64,000 nucleotides of DNA from Microbacterium schleiferi (GCF_015565955.1 NZ_CP064760.1:1798001-1862000), one strand, 5' to 3'. Positions 1 through 11,221 are shown, counted from the stretch's first letter. Numbers and translations are program-made. Notes: a model not told the origin generated them from the sequence alone.

Positions 1-2
1 AC

Positions 3-1634
3 CGCGAGATGACGCAAGCGGGCGCTGGCCTCGACGCTACGCAGAAAGCCCGGCTCTCGGAGATCAACGCTCGCCTCTCGACGCTCACGACGACCTTCGA
101 GAAGAACCTCCTGAACGATACGAACGACCTCGCTGTCGTGTTCCATGACGTCGCCGACCTCGACGGCCTCGCCGAAGGTGAGATCTCCGCGGCGGCGCGC
201 GCCGCAGCCGATCGTGGCATCCAGAACGCCTGGCTCGTTTCTCTGACCCTCTTCACCGGGCACCCCTATCTGGGATCCCTCCGCAACCGCCGCTCACGCC
301 AGCGCATCATGGCTGCGTCCCAAGCTCGGGGCACTCGTGACAACGAGAACGACAACCGCGCGGTGCTGCTGGAGATCGTGCGCCTGCGGGCCGAACGCGC
401 CGAGCTTCTGGGGTTCGCCTCGCATGCGGCCTCCGTCACAGCCGACGAGACAGCGGGCAGTCCGGATGCCGTCCGCGACCTGCTCTTCCGCCTTGCCGCT
501 CCGGCGGCTCGTAACGCCAGGGCTGAGCAAGCAGCTCTCCAGGCAATGGCTGATGCCGAACCCGAGCCGTTCACGATCGCAGCGCATGACTGGGCCTACC
601 TCACGGAGAAGGTTCGCTCAGCCGAGTACGACATCGACGCTGCCGCCCTGCGTCCGTGGTTCGAGGCCGAACGGGTGCTCAGCGACGGCGTCTTCCGCGC
701 CGCGACGCAGCTGTACGGCATCACGTTCACCGAGCGTCCCGACCTGCCCGGCTACCACCCCGACGTTCGGGTCTTCGAGGTGTTCAACGCGGATGGTTCG
801 GCACTCGGGCTCTACCTGCTCGACCTGTACACGCGTGACACGAAGCGCGGCGGCGCGTGGATGAACTCCATCGTGTCGCAGTCACGCGTGCGCGGCACGG
901 CACCGGTTGTCGTCAACAACCTCAACGTCGTCAAACCTGAGCCGGGCACGCCGACGCTGCTCACCCTCGATGAAGTCACGACCTTCTTCCACGAGTTCGG
1001 CCACGCGCTGCACGGGCTGTTCGCGACGGTGACCTATCCGCACTTCGCCGGCACCAACGTCTTCCGGGACTTCGTGGAGTTCCCCAGCCAGGTCAACGAG
1101 ATGTGGATCTTCTGGCCCGAGATCCTCGCGGCCTACGCCCGACACATCGACACCGATGAGCCCCTCCCCACGCACCTCGTGGAGCGACTGAACGCCTCGG
1201 AGAGCTTCAACCAGGGGTTTGCGACGAGCGAGTACCTGGCGGCGGCGTGGCTCGATCAGGCCTGGCACTCGCTGTCGGCCGCCGACGCGGCACACGATAT
1301 CGATGTAGCTGCGTTTGAGGCATCCGCGCTCGCCGAGATCGGGCTCGACAACCCGGCGGTCCCCACACGCTACTCATCCACGTACTTCGCCCACATCTTC
1401 TCGGGCGGCTACAGCGCGGGCTACTACTCCTACATCTGGAGCGAAGTCCTGGATGCCGACACCGTCGAGTGGTTCCGCGAGAACGGTGGCCTCACGCGCG
1501 CGAACGGCGACCGGTTCCGTGAGCGCCTCCTCGGGGTCGGAGGATCGAAGGACCCACTCGATGCCTACCGGGACTTCCGCGGGCGAGAGGCCGATATCGC
1601 CCCGCTGCTCCGGCGTCGGGGGCTCGAGGACTGA
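3..1634 (+). CDS. M3 family metallopeptidase (peptidyl-dipeptidase Dcp-like), 5' end outside window
   Basis: This is the C-terminal 543 residues of a thimet-oligopeptidase-type zinc peptidase. The frame is open from base 3, so the gene begins before the window; family members are about 650-700 residues. The zinc motif HEFGH lies at nt 990-1004, preceded by TFF and followed by ALHGLF. The downstream RDFVEFPSQ segment supplies the third zinc ligand in this family, and the C-terminal GYSAGYYSY segment matches the substrate-binding Tyr/His loop. Such enzymes are cytosolic and cleave short peptides, often as dipeptides. The Met codon at base 9 is internal and not the start. It converges with the reductase gene at 1659. 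Confidence 0.93.
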   Translation, partial: REMTQAGAGLDATQKARLSEINARLSTLTTTFEKNLLNDTNDLAVVFHDVADLDGLAEGEISAAARAAADRGIQNAWLVSLTLFTGHPYLGSLRNRRSRQRIMAASQARGTRDNENDNRAVLLEIVRLRAERAELLGFASHAASVTADETAGSPDAVRDLLFRLAAPAARNARAEQAALQAMADAEPEPFTIAAHDWAYLTEKVRSAEYDIDAAALRPWFEAERVLSDGVFRAATQLYGITFTERPDLPGYHPDVRVFEVFNADGSALGLYLLDLYTRDTKRGGAWMNSIVSQSRVRGTAPVVVNNLNVVKPEPGTPTLLTLDEVTTFFHEFGHALHGLFATVTYPHFAGTNVFRDFVEFPSQVNEMWIFWPEILAAYARHIDTDEPLPTHLVERLNASESFNQGFATSEYLAAAWLDQAWHSLSAADAAHDIDVAAFEASALAEIGLDNPAVPTRYSSTYFAHIFSGGYSAGYYSYIWSEVLDADTVEWFRENGGLTRANGDRFRERLLGVGGSKDPLDAYRDFRGREADIAPLLRRRGLED

Positions 1635-1658
1635 CTCTCACACGACCGCGCTCAGCCC

Positions 1659-2216
1659 CTACGCGGGGGTAACGAGGAACCGAAGCCGCGCGAACTGTCC
1701 AACCTGGCGAGCCTCGACGAGGCGAAGTCGGTCCGACTCGACGCGACGCGGAAACACGGGAGCACCGCTGGTCAACGCGACCGGAGCGATCGAGATGGCG
1801 ACCTCGTCGAGAGCTCCGGCGTCGAAGAACTGGGCGGCGAGCTCGCCCCCGCCCACGATCCAGACGTCTGACTCCCCCGCTGCCTCGAGGATGTCGGGCA
1901 GCACCCCCGACACGGGACCCGATACGAAGGTCACGTCCGCGCCCTCCGGAACCGGGAGCGTGCGTGATGTGAAAACGAATGTTCGGCGGGAGCCGAACAG
2001 TTCCCGCCACTTCTCCGGATGGCGGACAAGGTCGGACTCGCGCAGCATCCACTCGTACGTCGACGAGCCCTCCACGATGAGCGCATCCTCCGGGGGAAGC
2101 AGCTCCGGATCCGGTTCCGTTCCGCCAGGCACATCGAAGAGCCACTGCAGGGAATGCTCGGCGTCGGCGATCCAGCCGGTGAAGCTCGTGGCGGTGTCAT
2201 AGATGAAGCGAGTCAC
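1659..2216 (-). CDS. Dihydrofolate reductase family protein (RibD C-terminal-like)
   Basis: A 185-residue protein resembling the stand-alone RibD_C/DHFR-fold proteins of actinobacteria. Visible marks are the N-terminal strand with a TSFTGWIAD loop, an ESDVWIVGGGELAAQF segment typical of the nucleotide-binding site, and a short C-terminal beta strand. These proteins bind NADPH, but the physiological substrate of this subgroup is unknown. The start is GTG at 2216 with no strong ribosome site. It is monocistronic and convergent with the M3 peptidase. It is probably not the housekeeping folA, because the canonical DHFR active-site pattern is absent. Confidence 0.8.
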   Translation of the reverse strand: MTRFIYDTATSFTGWIADAEHSLQWLFDVPGGTEPDPELLPPEDALIVEGSSTYEWMLRESDLVRHPEKWRELFGSRRTFVFTSRTLPVPEGADVTFVSGPVSGVLPDILEAAGESDVWIVGGGELAAQFFDAGALDEVAISIAPVALTSGAPVFPRRVESDRLRLVEARQVGQFARLRFLVTPA

Positions 2217-2269
2217 ACCGAAACGGTACAGCTGACCTCCGACATGGCCGGGTGATCAGGAACTCCGGG

Positions 2270-2893
2270 TCACCGCACCAATCCCTGCGCTCGCGCCGCG
2301 GCCACTGCAGCACTCCGCGACGAGACCCCCAGCTTCTCGTAGACGTGACCCAGGTGGGTCTTGACGGTCGCCTCGGTGACGAAGAGCTCGGCGGCGATGG
2401 CCGCGTTCGACAACCCCTCGGCAGCCCACGAGAGGACGTCGAGTTCCCGTGCGGTCAACGTCGGCCTCGGCGCACGAATGCGTTCGAGGAGCCTCCCCGC
2501 GATCGTCGGAGCGAGGGCGCTTTCCCCCGCCGCCGCTGCGCGTACAGCAGCGAGAAGCTCCTCGGGCGGGGCATCCTTCAGCAAGTACCCACGCGCACCG
2601 GCTTCGACGGCGGCGAGGATGTCGGCATCCGTGTCGTAGTTGGTGAGCACAAGGACGGCGGGCGGTCTGGGCAGCGAGCGGATCGCGCGTGTCGCGTCGA
2701 CGCCGGTCGATGTGCCGCCGAATTGGAGATCCATCAAGACGACGTCAGCAGAATGCTCCGTGGCCATGACCACGGCATCCTCCGGCGTTCCTGCGTCAGC
2801 GACAACCTCGAGTTCGGCCTCTGTCGCCAGAAGCGCCCGAAGACCCGCGCGGACCACGGGATGGTCGTCGGCGATGACGACGCGCACCGTCAT
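2270..2893 (-). CDS. Response regulator, NarL/LuxR family
   Basis: 207 residues with a receiver domain followed by a LuxR-type helix-turn-helix. The phosphoacceptor Asp is in VVLMDLQF, the switch Thr in VLVLTNYD and the Lys in GYLLKDAP. The HTH spans roughly residues 145-200 (LTARELDVL, TVKTHL). It overlaps the sensor kinase stop by 4 bp (ATGA), so the two are translationally coupled. With the divergent ABC exporter at 4240 it resembles small exporter-controlling two-component systems, and the transporter is the probable target. Confidence 0.93.
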   Translation of the reverse strand: MTVRVVIADDHPVVRAGLRALLATEAELEVVADAGTPEDAVVMATEHSADVVLMDLQFGGTSTGVDATRAIRSLPRPPAVLVLTNYDTDADILAAVEAGARGYLLKDAPPEELLAAVRAAAAGESALAPTIAGRLLERIRAPRPTLTARELDVLSWAAEGLSNAAIAAELFVTEATVKTHLGHVYEKLGVSSRSAAVAAARAQGLVR

Positions 2894-4080
2894 CGCGCGA
2901 GTTCCTTCGGCACCGTCACCAGCACTGATGTCCCCTCGCCCGGCGCGGTCACCAGAGTCAGCTTCCCGCCGAGCTGTTCGGCCCGTTCGCGTGTCGCGCG
3001 CAACCCGAAGGAGTCGGACCGCCCGGGCAGCGACTCCACGCGAGTGGCGTCGAAACCGACGCCATCATCGCTGATGCGTAAGGACACGGCAGCCTCGGTC
3101 TCCGTGAGCTCGAGGGCAACGGTGCGGGCTTGGGAATGCTGCGCCACGTTGGCCAAGGCACCCTGGGCAACCCGGAACAACGCGGTCTGAATCTGCATCG
3201 GCAGCGCGAGCGAGTCGGAGGCCCGCACATCCACGTGAAGGTCCCCCTCGTTCCAGGTCTCTTCGGCGAGTCTGCGCAACGCAGCAGCGAGCGAGCGATC
3301 GGCCAGCGCAGGCGGCGTCAGACCCGAGATCAGTGATCTCGTCTCGACGAGACTTGCCTGCGCACTCTCGCGGGCAAGACGGATCTCTGCCGCACCGGGG
3401 CCATCCGGCTGACGTCGTTCGACGGCCCCGAGCAGCAGCGTGATGCTCGACAGACTCTGCGCGACAGTGTCGTGAATGTCGCGGGCTAGCCGCTCTCGCT
3501 CAGCCATCGCTCCAGCACGGCGCTCCGCGGAAGAGAGCAACTGCTGGGTGGCGAGCAGCTCGGTATAGAGCCGCTCGTACTCGGCGCTCTCACGTCGCAG
3601 AGCGCGGTACGCGCGGCCGATCAGAACGGCGACTCCGGCTCCGACCAAGGGACCGAGAACGCCCCCCACCGTCCACTCTCCGTGCAGTCCGAGCACCATG
3701 ATCGTCACCAAGGTCGCAACCACGACGGCCACCGGGCCCCATGGGTCGGGAAGGAGGTCGAGGTACAGGAAGAAGAGCGGGAACACCAGGTAGGCCGCGA
3801 AGGGCGTGAGCCATACCAGCACGGCCCATTCCGCGGTCAACGCAGTGAGAAACGCGTAGCGGAGAATCAGCACCCGCCCGCGTGGACGCGCGTGACTCAA
3901 CAGCACAGCCAGGTAGGTCACGGCCATGACGGCGCAGAGCGCGAGAATCCAGATCGCCGACGCTCCTGCGCTCAGGAAGCCCGCGACTGTTGTGAACACG
4001 AGGAGCCCGGCAAAGAGCGCCTGAAGCCCGACCTGGAGTCCGACCACGATCGGGTTGACGGGCGGGTGCACGACAGCCAT
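2890..4080 (-). CDS. Sensor histidine kinase (HisKA_3 type)
   Basis: About 396 residues: hydrophobic N-terminal half with several membrane segments (about residues 10-150), a coiled linker, the HisKA_3 dimerisation box with phospho-His in ARDIHDTVAQ, and a C-terminal HATPase_c domain (DDGVGFD, then GLRATRERA). It phosphorylates the response regulator encoded next. The reading frame extends further upstream, but that part overlaps the divergent permease gene and is not protein-like. I chose ATG at 4080 because GGAG lies 5 nt upstream; ATG at 4104 is the alternative. About 160 bp separates it from the divergent permease gene, room for two promoters. Confidence 0.88.
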   Translation of the reverse strand: MAVVHPPVNPIVVGLQVGLQALFAGLLVFTTVAGFLSAGASAIWILALCAVMAVTYLAVLLSHARPRGRVLILRYAFLTALTAEWAVLVWLTPFAAYLVFPLFFLYLDLLPDPWGPVAVVVATLVTIMVLGLHGEWTVGGVLGPLVGAGVAVLIGRAYRALRRESAEYERLYTELLATQQLLSSAERRAGAMAERERLARDIHDTVAQSLSSITLLLGAVERRQPDGPGAAEIRLARESAQASLVETRSLISGLTPPALADRSLAAALRRLAEETWNEGDLHVDVRASDSLALPMQIQTALFRVAQGALANVAQHSQARTVALELTETEAAVSLRISDDGVGFDATRVESLPGRSDSFGLRATRERAEQLGGKLTLVTAPGEGTSVLVTVPKELAR

Positions 4081-4239
4081 AGCCGCTCCAGCGTACGCGT
4101 GCATCGCGGCGGTGTCGTCCACCGAAAGGAGGAGAACTCCCTCACTCTTCCAGGGCGCGCCGATTCCCTCCGCTCGACCGATGTCCGCTGCCCCCGTGAC
4201 AGCGAGGCTGGAGTCATCATCCACCGTGAAAGGTCGCTC

Positions 4240-5301
4240 ATGTTTGTCGCTTGGCGGGATCTCCGTTTTGCCCGAGGCCGCTTTGTCTTGATCGGAGCGG
4301 TCGTCGCCCTCATCACCATCCTCGTCGGTTTCCTCAGCGGACTGACCGGCGGGCTGGCGTGGCAAAACGTCTCGGGCGTCGTCGGACTCTCGGCCGATCG
4401 CGTTGTGCTGGGCCCCAGTTCGCCGGGGGCGACACCGTCGTACGCGGATTCGGCGATCACTGCGCAGCAAGAAGCGCAGTGGCAGGACGCCGCCGGAGTG
4501 ACAACGGTCACACCGTTGGGCATCAGCCAGGCGCGCGCCGAGACGGCGGACGCTCGCGAAGCCGTCGCCGTCTTCGGCGGGGCTCTGCCCGCAGCGCCGA
4601 CCGCTGACGGACAGATCGTGCTCTCCTCCGGCGCCGCGCGTGCGCTCAGTGCTGACCCCGGAGACACCGTCACGATCGCCGGCACCGATTTCGCGGTCAC
4701 CTCGATCACCGCGGACGACTGGTACAGCCATACCCCCGTCGTCTACACGACGCTCTCGGACTGGCAGTCGCTGGCAGCGATGCTCGGGACGCCGGGAGCC
4801 TTCGCCACAGCGCTCCTCGTCACCGGGGACGTCGCAGACGCTGCCGGCGTGGATGCGACAGCGACGACCGTCTCCAGTTCGGTCCTCGCGTCGCTTACCA
4901 GCCTGCCCGCGTTCCGCTCCGAGATCGGATCGCTGGCGCTGATCATCGCGCTGCTGTTTGGAATCTCAGCTCTCGTTGTCGGATCGTTCTTTGCGGTCTG
5001 GACGATGCAGCGACGCGGCGACGTCGCGATCCTCAAAGCCCTGGGGGCCACCAATCGCGCACTCGTGCGCGATGCGCTCGGCCAAGCCGCCGTGATTCTC
5101 GCAGCTGGCACCGTTCTCGGCATGGCTGTCGTTGTCGCGGCCGCGCTGGCGCTCGGCGACGCGCTCCCCTTCCTTCTGAATCCCCTGACCACCGTGGTCC
5201 CTGCTGTGCTCTTGATCGTCCTCGGACTCGTCGGAGCGGGGTTCTCGCTGCGCACCATTACGACCGCCGACCCGCTGACAGCCCTGGGGAGCAACCGATG
5301 A
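4240..5301 (+). CDS. ABC transporter permease, FtsX/MacB family
   Basis: 353 residues. One N-terminal membrane segment (about 15-40) is followed by a large extracytoplasmic domain and three C-terminal membrane segments in a FtsX fold, with the cytoplasmic loop RRGDVAILKALGA typical of the family. It is the membrane half of a type VII ABC system such as MacB/DevC; these extrude compounds or do mechanical work and do not import. The start is ATG at 4240 with GAAAGG upstream. It overlaps the ATPase gene by ATGA. Substrate unknown; the divergent two-component system probably controls it. Confidence 0.88.
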   Translation: MFVAWRDLRFARGRFVLIGAVVALITILVGFLSGLTGGLAWQNVSGVVGLSADRVVLGPSSPGATPSYADSAITAQQEAQWQDAAGVTTVTPLGISQARAETADAREAVAVFGGALPAAPTADGQIVLSSGAARALSADPGDTVTIAGTDFAVTSITADDWYSHTPVVYTTLSDWQSLAAMLGTPGAFATALLVTGDVADAAGVDATATTVSSSVLASLTSLPAFRSEIGSLALIIALLFGISALVVGSFFAVWTMQRRGDVAILKALGATNRALVRDALGQAAVILAAGTVLGMAVVVAAALALGDALPFLLNPLTTVVPAVLLIVLGLVGAGFSLRTITTADPLTALGSNR

Positions 5302-5987
5302 TCGAACTGACCAACGTCACACTGACCTTCCCCGACGGCGCCGGGCGAGTCCGGGCCGTGGACGATGTCAGCCTCACGGTTGCCCGCGGCACAGTGACCG
5401 GACTGACCGGCCCCTCCGGTTCGGGAAAGTCGAGCCTCCTGGCCGTCACGGCGGCGCTCATCAAGCCCGACGCTGGGAGGGCTGTCATCGACGGTGTCGA
5501 TGCGACGTCGCTGAATGCGCGGGGCGCTGCGACGCTACGACGCGAGCGGATCGGTATCGTCTTCCAGCAGGCGAATCTGGTGCCGTCTCTCACCGCGCTG
5601 GAGCAACTCGTCGTGATGGACCATCTGGGCGGTGCGCGGCGCGGCGAGTCGGTTATCGAGAAGGCACGAGCGCTCCTGGACGCCGTCGGGATGGCAGAGC
5701 ACGCGCATAAGCGCCCACACCAGCTCTCTGGCGGACAGCGTCAACGTGTGAACATCGCACGGGCACTCGTGAACGATCCTGCGGCGCTGGTCGTGGACGA
5801 GCCGACGAGCGCGCTCGATCAGGAGCGCGGAAAGCAGATCATGGATCTGATCGTGCAGCTGACGACGCAGCGCCAGACAGCGACGCTCCTGGTCACCCAC
5901 GACCTGTCTCTCGCCCCGGCCATGCACGAAATCGTGCACATGCGGGATGGGCGGCTCGTTCACGGCGCGGATCGCGTGCCCGCCTGA
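5298..5987 (+). CDS. ABC transporter ATP-binding protein (MacB/LolD type)
   Basis: 229 residues with Walker A GPSGSGKSS (about residue 37), Q-loop QQANLVPSLT, signature LSGGQRQRVNIARAL, Walker B ALVVDEP and H-loop LLVTHD, which is a complete ATPase. It overlaps the permease stop by 4 bp, so both form a coupled two-gene exporter. The MacB/LolD group powers FtsX-like permeases. No substrate is evident. Confidence 0.93.
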   Translation: MIELTNVTLTFPDGAGRVRAVDDVSLTVARGTVTGLTGPSGSGKSSLLAVTAALIKPDAGRAVIDGVDATSLNARGAATLRRERIGIVFQQANLVPSLTALEQLVVMDHLGGARRGESVIEKARALLDAVGMAEHAHKRPHQLSGGQRQRVNIARALVNDPAALVVDEPTSALDQERGKQIMDLIVQLTTQRQTATLLVTHDLSLAPAMHEIVHMRDGRLVHGADRVPA

Positions 5988-6063
5988 GCGCGGCGCCCTG
6001 AGTCCGCGACCCGTGTCGCCAGGTTGCAGGTATCCGGGCGCAGTTCGCCGAAGCCGGATCCTG

Positions 6064-7332
<1,269 letters not shown>

Positions 7333-7420
7333 CAGGGGTCCTCCTCGTTCCGGGCGGCTGTGGTCCGAGCCTAACCGAGCCCGGCGACATCCGGCGGGAT
7401 TGGCTGGCCCGTCTCAACAG

Positions 7421-7464
7421 ACCGGCCCCGACATCCGTTTCTTCCAACGGATGCCGGGGCCGGT
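7421..7464 (-). terminator. Long GC hairpin between clpP2 and clpX
   Basis: Inverted repeat of about 19 bp per arm (ACCGGCCCCGACATCCGTT paired with 7446-7464) with a short loop, 10 bp after the clpP2 stop. No clear U-run follows, so it may act as an attenuator or mRNA end stabiliser instead of a full terminator. Confidence 0.7.
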
Positions 7465-7473
7465 CGTGTGTGG

Positions 7474-8151
7474 TTACTTCGCGGGGGACGCAGGCTGGCG
7501 CTTGCGCGTCGTCAGGACCTGGTCGACCAGACCGTAGGTCATGGCCTCCTCGGCGGAGAGGATCTTGTCGCGGTCGATGTCGCGATTGACCTCTTCCGCG
7601 CTGCGGTGCGAGTGGTGCGCGAGCGTCTGCTCGAGCCACGTCCGCATACGCAGGATCTCGGCGGCCTGGATCTCGATGTCGGATGCCTGACCGTGGCCTG
7701 CCTCGCCCATCGCGGGCTGGTGGATGAGGATGCGGGCGTTGGGCAGCGCGAGGCGCTTGCCGGGGGCGCCGGCAGCCAACAGAACGGCAGCAGCCGAGGC
7801 GGCCTGACCGAGAACCACAGTCTGGATCTGCGGCGATACGTACTGCATCGTGTCGTAGATCGCGGTCATCGCGGTGAAGGAGCCACCGGGCGAGTTGATG
7901 TACATGATGATGTCGCGGTCGGGATCCTGCGACTCGAGCACGAGCAGCTGCGCCATGACGTCGTCTGCCGACGCGTCGTCGACCTGGACACCCAGGAAGA
8001 TGACGCGGTCTTCGAACAGCTTGTTGTAGGGGTCCTGACGCTTGTACCCGTAGGCCGTGCGCTCCTCGAACTGCGGGAGGACATAGCGGCTACCGGGCAT
8101 CTGCAGGGCATTGGGCGACGCCTGCGGGACGTGAAGGTTCGGGGTGTTCAT
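7474..8151 (-). CDS. clpP: ATP-dependent Clp protease proteolytic subunit, ClpP2-type
   Basis: 225 residues. Serine protease of the ClpP family: catalytic Ser in GQAASAAAV, His in LIHQPAMGE, Asp in the C-terminal third (DRDKILSAEEA region). It has the longer N-terminus and the C-terminal extension typical of actinobacterial ClpP2. In actinobacteria ClpP1 and ClpP2 assemble as a mixed tetradecamer. The gene follows clpP1 after 32 bp. Confidence 0.96.
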   Translation of the reverse strand: MNTPNLHVPQASPNALQMPGSRYVLPQFEERTAYGYKRQDPYNKLFEDRVIFLGVQVDDASADDVMAQLLVLESQDPDRDIIMYINSPGGSFTAMTAIYDTMQYVSPQIQTVVLGQAASAAAVLLAAGAPGKRLALPNARILIHQPAMGEAGHGQASDIEIQAAEILRMRTWLEQTLAHHSHRSAEEVNRDIDRDKILSAEEAMTYGLVDQVLTTRKRQPASPAK

Positions 8152-8183
8152 GCGTTCTCTCTCTTCTGCGCTCGCGCCGTCGT

Positions 8184-8771
8184 CTACTTCACGTCCGTGC
8201 CGCCGCCACCGGCGACGTCCGCCGCGTGCTCGCGGATGTGGTCGACGAAGCCGTACTCAAGGGCCTCGTCGGCCGTGAACCAGCGGTCCCGGTCGCCGTC
8301 CTCGTTGATCTGCTCGACGGACTTGCCGGTCTGCGCCGCGGTGATCTCGGCGAGACGGTTCTTCATCGAGATGATGAGCTGCGCCTGCGTCTGGATGTCG
8401 GAGGCAGTTCCACCGAAGCCGCCGTGCGGCTGGTGCAGCAGCACGCGAGCGTTCGGCGTGATGTAGCGCTTCCCCTTGGTACCGCTGGTCAGCAGCAGCT
8501 GACCCATCGATGCGGCCATGCCGATTCCGACGGTGACGATGTCGTTGGGAACGAACTGCATCGTGTCGTAGATGGCCATACCCGCGGTGATCGAACCGCC
8601 GGGCGAGTTGATGTAGAGGTAGATGTCTTTCTGCGAGTCCTCCGCAGCGAGAAGCAGGATCTTCGCGCAGATCTCGTTCGCGTTCTCGTCGCGCACCTCC
8701 GACCCCAGCCAGATGATGCGGTCTCTCAGCAGCCTGTCGAAGACGCTCGTCGCGACCAGTGGTTCAGCCAT
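8184..8771 (-). CDS. clpP: ATP-dependent Clp protease proteolytic subunit, ClpP1-type
   Basis: 195 residues, the usual short ClpP1 length. Catalytic Ser in [11 protein letters not shown], His in LLHQPHGG and Asp in the [11 protein letters not shown] segment. It forms the other ring of the ClpP1P2 protease. It overlaps the end of the upstream TPR gene by 8 bp, so the operon order is TPR, clpP1, clpP2 and possibly clpX. Confidence 0.97.
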   Translation of the reverse strand: MAEPLVATSVFDRLLRDRIIWLGSEVRDENANEICAKILLLAAEDSQKDIYLYINSPGGSITAGMAIYDTMQFVPNDIVTVGIGMAASMGQLLLTSGTKGKRYITPNARVLLHQPHGGFGGTASDIQTQAQLIISMKNRLAEITAAQTGKSVEQINEDGDRDRWFTADEALEYGFVDHIREHAADVAGGGGTDVK

Positions 8772-9333
8772 GTGTGCTCCCGTGTTCGTTGCGTGAGATC
8801 GAATCTACCGGCGGGGCTGCAGCCTCCCGCTCGTGTTCGCCGTGGGCAGATCGTTCGCGGTGGAGCTCCCGGGCATAGGCCTCGACCGACCGGCGGTACC
8901 GGGTCAGATGCGGTGCGAGGGCGGTAAGGGCCACAGAAGCCGCGGCATCCGGGCGACCATCGGATGCCAGCGCGAGCGCGTAGAACGCGGCCACTTCATC
9001 TCGCAGGTCGGTTTGGGGAGACCGGTCGTACTCAACACGAAGAAGGTCGACTGCCTCAATGGCACGCCCGAGATTGCGAAGTGTGCTGGCGAGCTGGATC
9101 GCAGCCTGAGCTCGGACCGACTCGGGCAGACCTGCGGCGATCGCTGCACGGTAGAGCGGCTCTGCCTCGCTCTCGCGACCGGCGGCATCTCGGGCTCCTG
9201 CACGCTCGAACAGCGCGAGCGCATCATCGGCGGGACGCTCGGCGGCAACGGCGTCGATCGAGCGGATGCGCGCATCGTCGGTGAGATCCTCATCTGCCCA
9301 GATCGCCGCGATCCGCTCTTCCCAGGTATCCAC
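8764..9333 (-). CDS. Tetratricopeptide-repeat protein
   Basis: 189 residues with alternating amphipathic helices. Repeats visible are [30 protein letters not shown] and [21 protein letters not shown] segments, and the C-terminal tail is charged. TPR arrays bind protein partners. Overlap with clpP1 suggests co-expression, but whether it acts with Clp is not known. It is flanked upstream by the trigger-factor terminator at 9351. Confidence 0.75.
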   Translation of the reverse strand: MDTWEERIAAIWADEDLTDDARIRSIDAVAAERPADDALALFERAGARDAAGRESEAEPLYRAAIAAGLPESVRAQAAIQLASTLRNLGRAIEAVDLLRVEYDRSPQTDLRDEVAAFYALALASDGRPDAAASVALTALAPHLTRYRRSVEAYARELHRERSAHGEHEREAAAPPVDSISRNEHGSTHG

Positions 9334-9350
9334 GCATCTCCTCCTGCAGC

Positions 9351-9397
9351 GACGCGCAAGGGCGGATGCTGCTCAGTGCAGCATCCGCCCTTGCGTC
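9351..9397 (-). terminator. Terminator of tig
   Basis: Nearly perfect inverted repeat, 9351-9372 paired with 9378-9397 around loop TCAGT, starting 10 bp past the trigger-factor stop. The stem is about 20 bp and GC-rich. Confidence 0.8.
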
Positions 9398-9406
9398 GTT
9401 GTGGTC

Positions 9407-10837
9407 TTACTCCGCGTCGGTCTTGGTCGACTTGCGCGGGGCGCGCTTCTTGGGAGCCGGCTTCTCTTCGGCCTCGATGATCTCGTCGGCGTCGGCGGCG
9501 GCATCCGCGATGTCCTGCGCCTCTTCGACGACCTCTTCCTCAGCCTCAGCCTCGTCGTCGGGCACCACAAGGTGAGCCGACAGGTCGACGGCGGAACCGG
9601 TCGTGTCGACGATCTTCACCTCGCGCAGGGCGTGAACCAGAGCCTTGCTCCGGGCGACCTCGCCGACCATCGCGGGAAGCTGGTTGCCCTGCTGGATGGC
9701 GTTCACGAAGTCCTGCGGCGACATGCCGTACTGAGCTGCCGACTGGATCAGGTACTGCGTGAGCTCGTCCTGCGAGACCTGAACGTCGTAGGTCTCCGTG
9801 AGCTTGTCGAGGATCATCTGCGTGCGGAACTGCTTCTCGGAAGCCTCCGTCACCTCAGCGCGGTGCTCGTCATCCTCAAGACGACCCTCACCCTCGAGGT
9901 GCTGGTGCACCTCATCCTCGATGAGACCGGCGGGCACCGGGATCTCGACCTGCTCCAGCAGAATCTCGATGAGCTTGTCGCGGGCGGCCGAGGACTGCTG
10001 AAGTCCGGACTGCTGAGCAGCGTTGAAGCGGAGGCTCTCACGCAGTTCGGCGATCGTGTCGAACTCGCTCGCGATCTGCGCGAAGTCGTCGTCTGCCTCG
10101 GGCAGCTCGCGCTCCTTGACACTGGTCACGGTGACAGCGACCTCGGCCTCTTCACCGGCGTGCTCGCCACCGACGAGCTTGGAGCGGAAGGTCGTGTCTT
10201 CACCGGCGGTGAGCGAATCGATCGCCTCGTCGATGCCTTCGAGCAGCTCGCCCGAACCCACCTCGTACGACACGCCTTCGGCGCGGTCGATCTCGGCGCC
10301 TTCGATCGTCGCGACGAGATCGAGCTCGACGAAGTCGCCGGCCGTCGCCGGGCGGTCGACCGTGATGAGGGTGCCGAAGCGGGCGCGCAGCTTGTCGAGC
10401 TCGGCATCCACCGCAGCGTCGTCGACCTCTGCGGCCTCGATCTCGACGGTGAGGCTTTCGAGGGCGGGAAGAGTGACCTCGGGCCGGACGTCGACCTCGA
10501 TCTCAACCTTCAGGTCACCCGAGAAGTCCTTCTCGTTGGGCCACTCGGTGATGTCAGCGCTCGGCCGACCGATGACGCGCAGCTCCTGCGCCTCCACGGC
10601 CTCGCGGTAGAAGCGGTCGAGGCCGTCGTTGACGGCGTGCTCGAGCACGGCACCGCGACCGATTCGCTGGTCGATGATGGGAGCGGGCACCTTGCCCTTG
10701 CGGAAGCCGGGGATCTGAACATCCTTCGCGATGTGCTCGTAAGCGTGCGCGATGCTCGGCTTGAGTTCGTCGGGGGTAACCGAGAGCAGCAGCTTGACGC
10801 GGGTCGGGCTGAGCTTCTCGACAGTGCTGGTGACCAT
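9407..10837 (-). CDS. tig: Trigger factor (ribosome-associated chaperone, PPIase)
   Basis: 476 residues. The N-terminal ribosome-binding domain contains the signature PGFRKGKVP (about residue 42, normally GFRxGxxP). A FKBP-type PPIase domain follows (about 160-240), then a helical C-terminal chaperone domain. The tail from about residue 430 is acidic and Glu/Ala-rich, ending in a KKRAPRKS basic patch, as in actinobacterial homologues. I placed the start at ATG 10837 (MVTSTVEK), which has GAGGAG upstream; an in-frame ATG at 10864 is less likely. Confidence 0.97.
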   Translation of the reverse strand: MVTSTVEKLSPTRVKLLLSVTPDELKPSIAHAYEHIAKDVQIPGFRKGKVPAPIIDQRIGRGAVLEHAVNDGLDRFYREAVEAQELRVIGRPSADITEWPNEKDFSGDLKVEIEVDVRPEVTLPALESLTVEIEAAEVDDAAVDAELDKLRARFGTLITVDRPATAGDFVELDLVATIEGAEIDRAEGVSYEVGSGELLEGIDEAIDSLTAGEDTTFRSKLVGGEHAGEEAEVAVTVTSVKERELPEADDDFAQIASEFDTIAELRESLRFNAAQQSGLQQSSAARDKLIEILLEQVEIPVPAGLIEDEVHQHLEGEGRLEDDEHRAEVTEASEKQFRTQMILDKLTETYDVQVSQDELTQYLIQSAAQYGMSPQDFVNAIQQGNQLPAMVGEVARSKALVHALREVKIVDTTGSAVDLSAHLVVPDDEAEAEEEVVEEAQDIADAAADADEIIEAEEKPAPKKRAPRKSTKTDAE

Positions 10838-10906
10838 GCCTGTGTTGTTCTCCTCGTGCTGCACCGCAACACTGTGCGGTGAAGGTCTGGGTGTGTGGCC
10901 GAAACG

Positions 10907-10980
10907 TCGGGGCGACAGGATTTGAACCTGCGACTTCCCGCTCCCAAAGCGGGCGCTCTACCAAGCTGAGCTACGCCCCG
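10907..10980 (-). tRNA. tRNA-Pro (anticodon TGG)
   Basis: Read on the minus strand: acceptor CGGGGCG pairs with CGCCCCG, the D-arm is TAGCTCAGCTTGGTAGAGC, the anticodon loop TTTGGGA sits in a CCCGC/GCGGG stem, and the T-arm is GGTTCAAATCC. Discriminator A, no encoded CCA. Confidence 0.97.
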
Positions 10981-11071
10981 GGCGGGTTCTCACGCGCTGT
11001 GCGACAGACGGCCCACAGAAGTCTAGCTGACGCGCGCGCCGGCGTTGCTGGCGCCGACGATCTTGCGAGCG

Positions 11072-11135
11072 TAGGAACTCTCCGGGAGGGAGGACGATTG
11101 CCCCGGCATCCGTCCTACCGCGGCGATTTCTCCTA
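11072..11135. repeat. 64-bp dispersed element, copy 1
   Basis: Begins TAGGA and ends TCCTA (inverted ends). It shares blocks with a second 64-bp stretch at 56228-56291: TAGGA, AGGGAGGAC, TCCT, GGCGATT and CCTA in the same order and spacing, about 40 of 64 positions identical by eye. Both copies lie beside tRNA genes. It could be a small mobile palindrome, an sRNA or a processing site. Confidence 0.5.
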
Positions 11136-11221
11136 CCTCCCAGAGGCGCCGATTGGCACCGGGTGCGAGGCTCCCCCGCGGTGCCCTATAGACTGTCGGA
11201 TGCTGCGGCTCCGGTCGCTGC

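Noticed and set aside
2890..4731. A 613-residue sensor kinase
   Set aside because: The first 217 codons are antisense to the permease gene and have no domain character; the GGAG-preceded ATG at 4080 fits.
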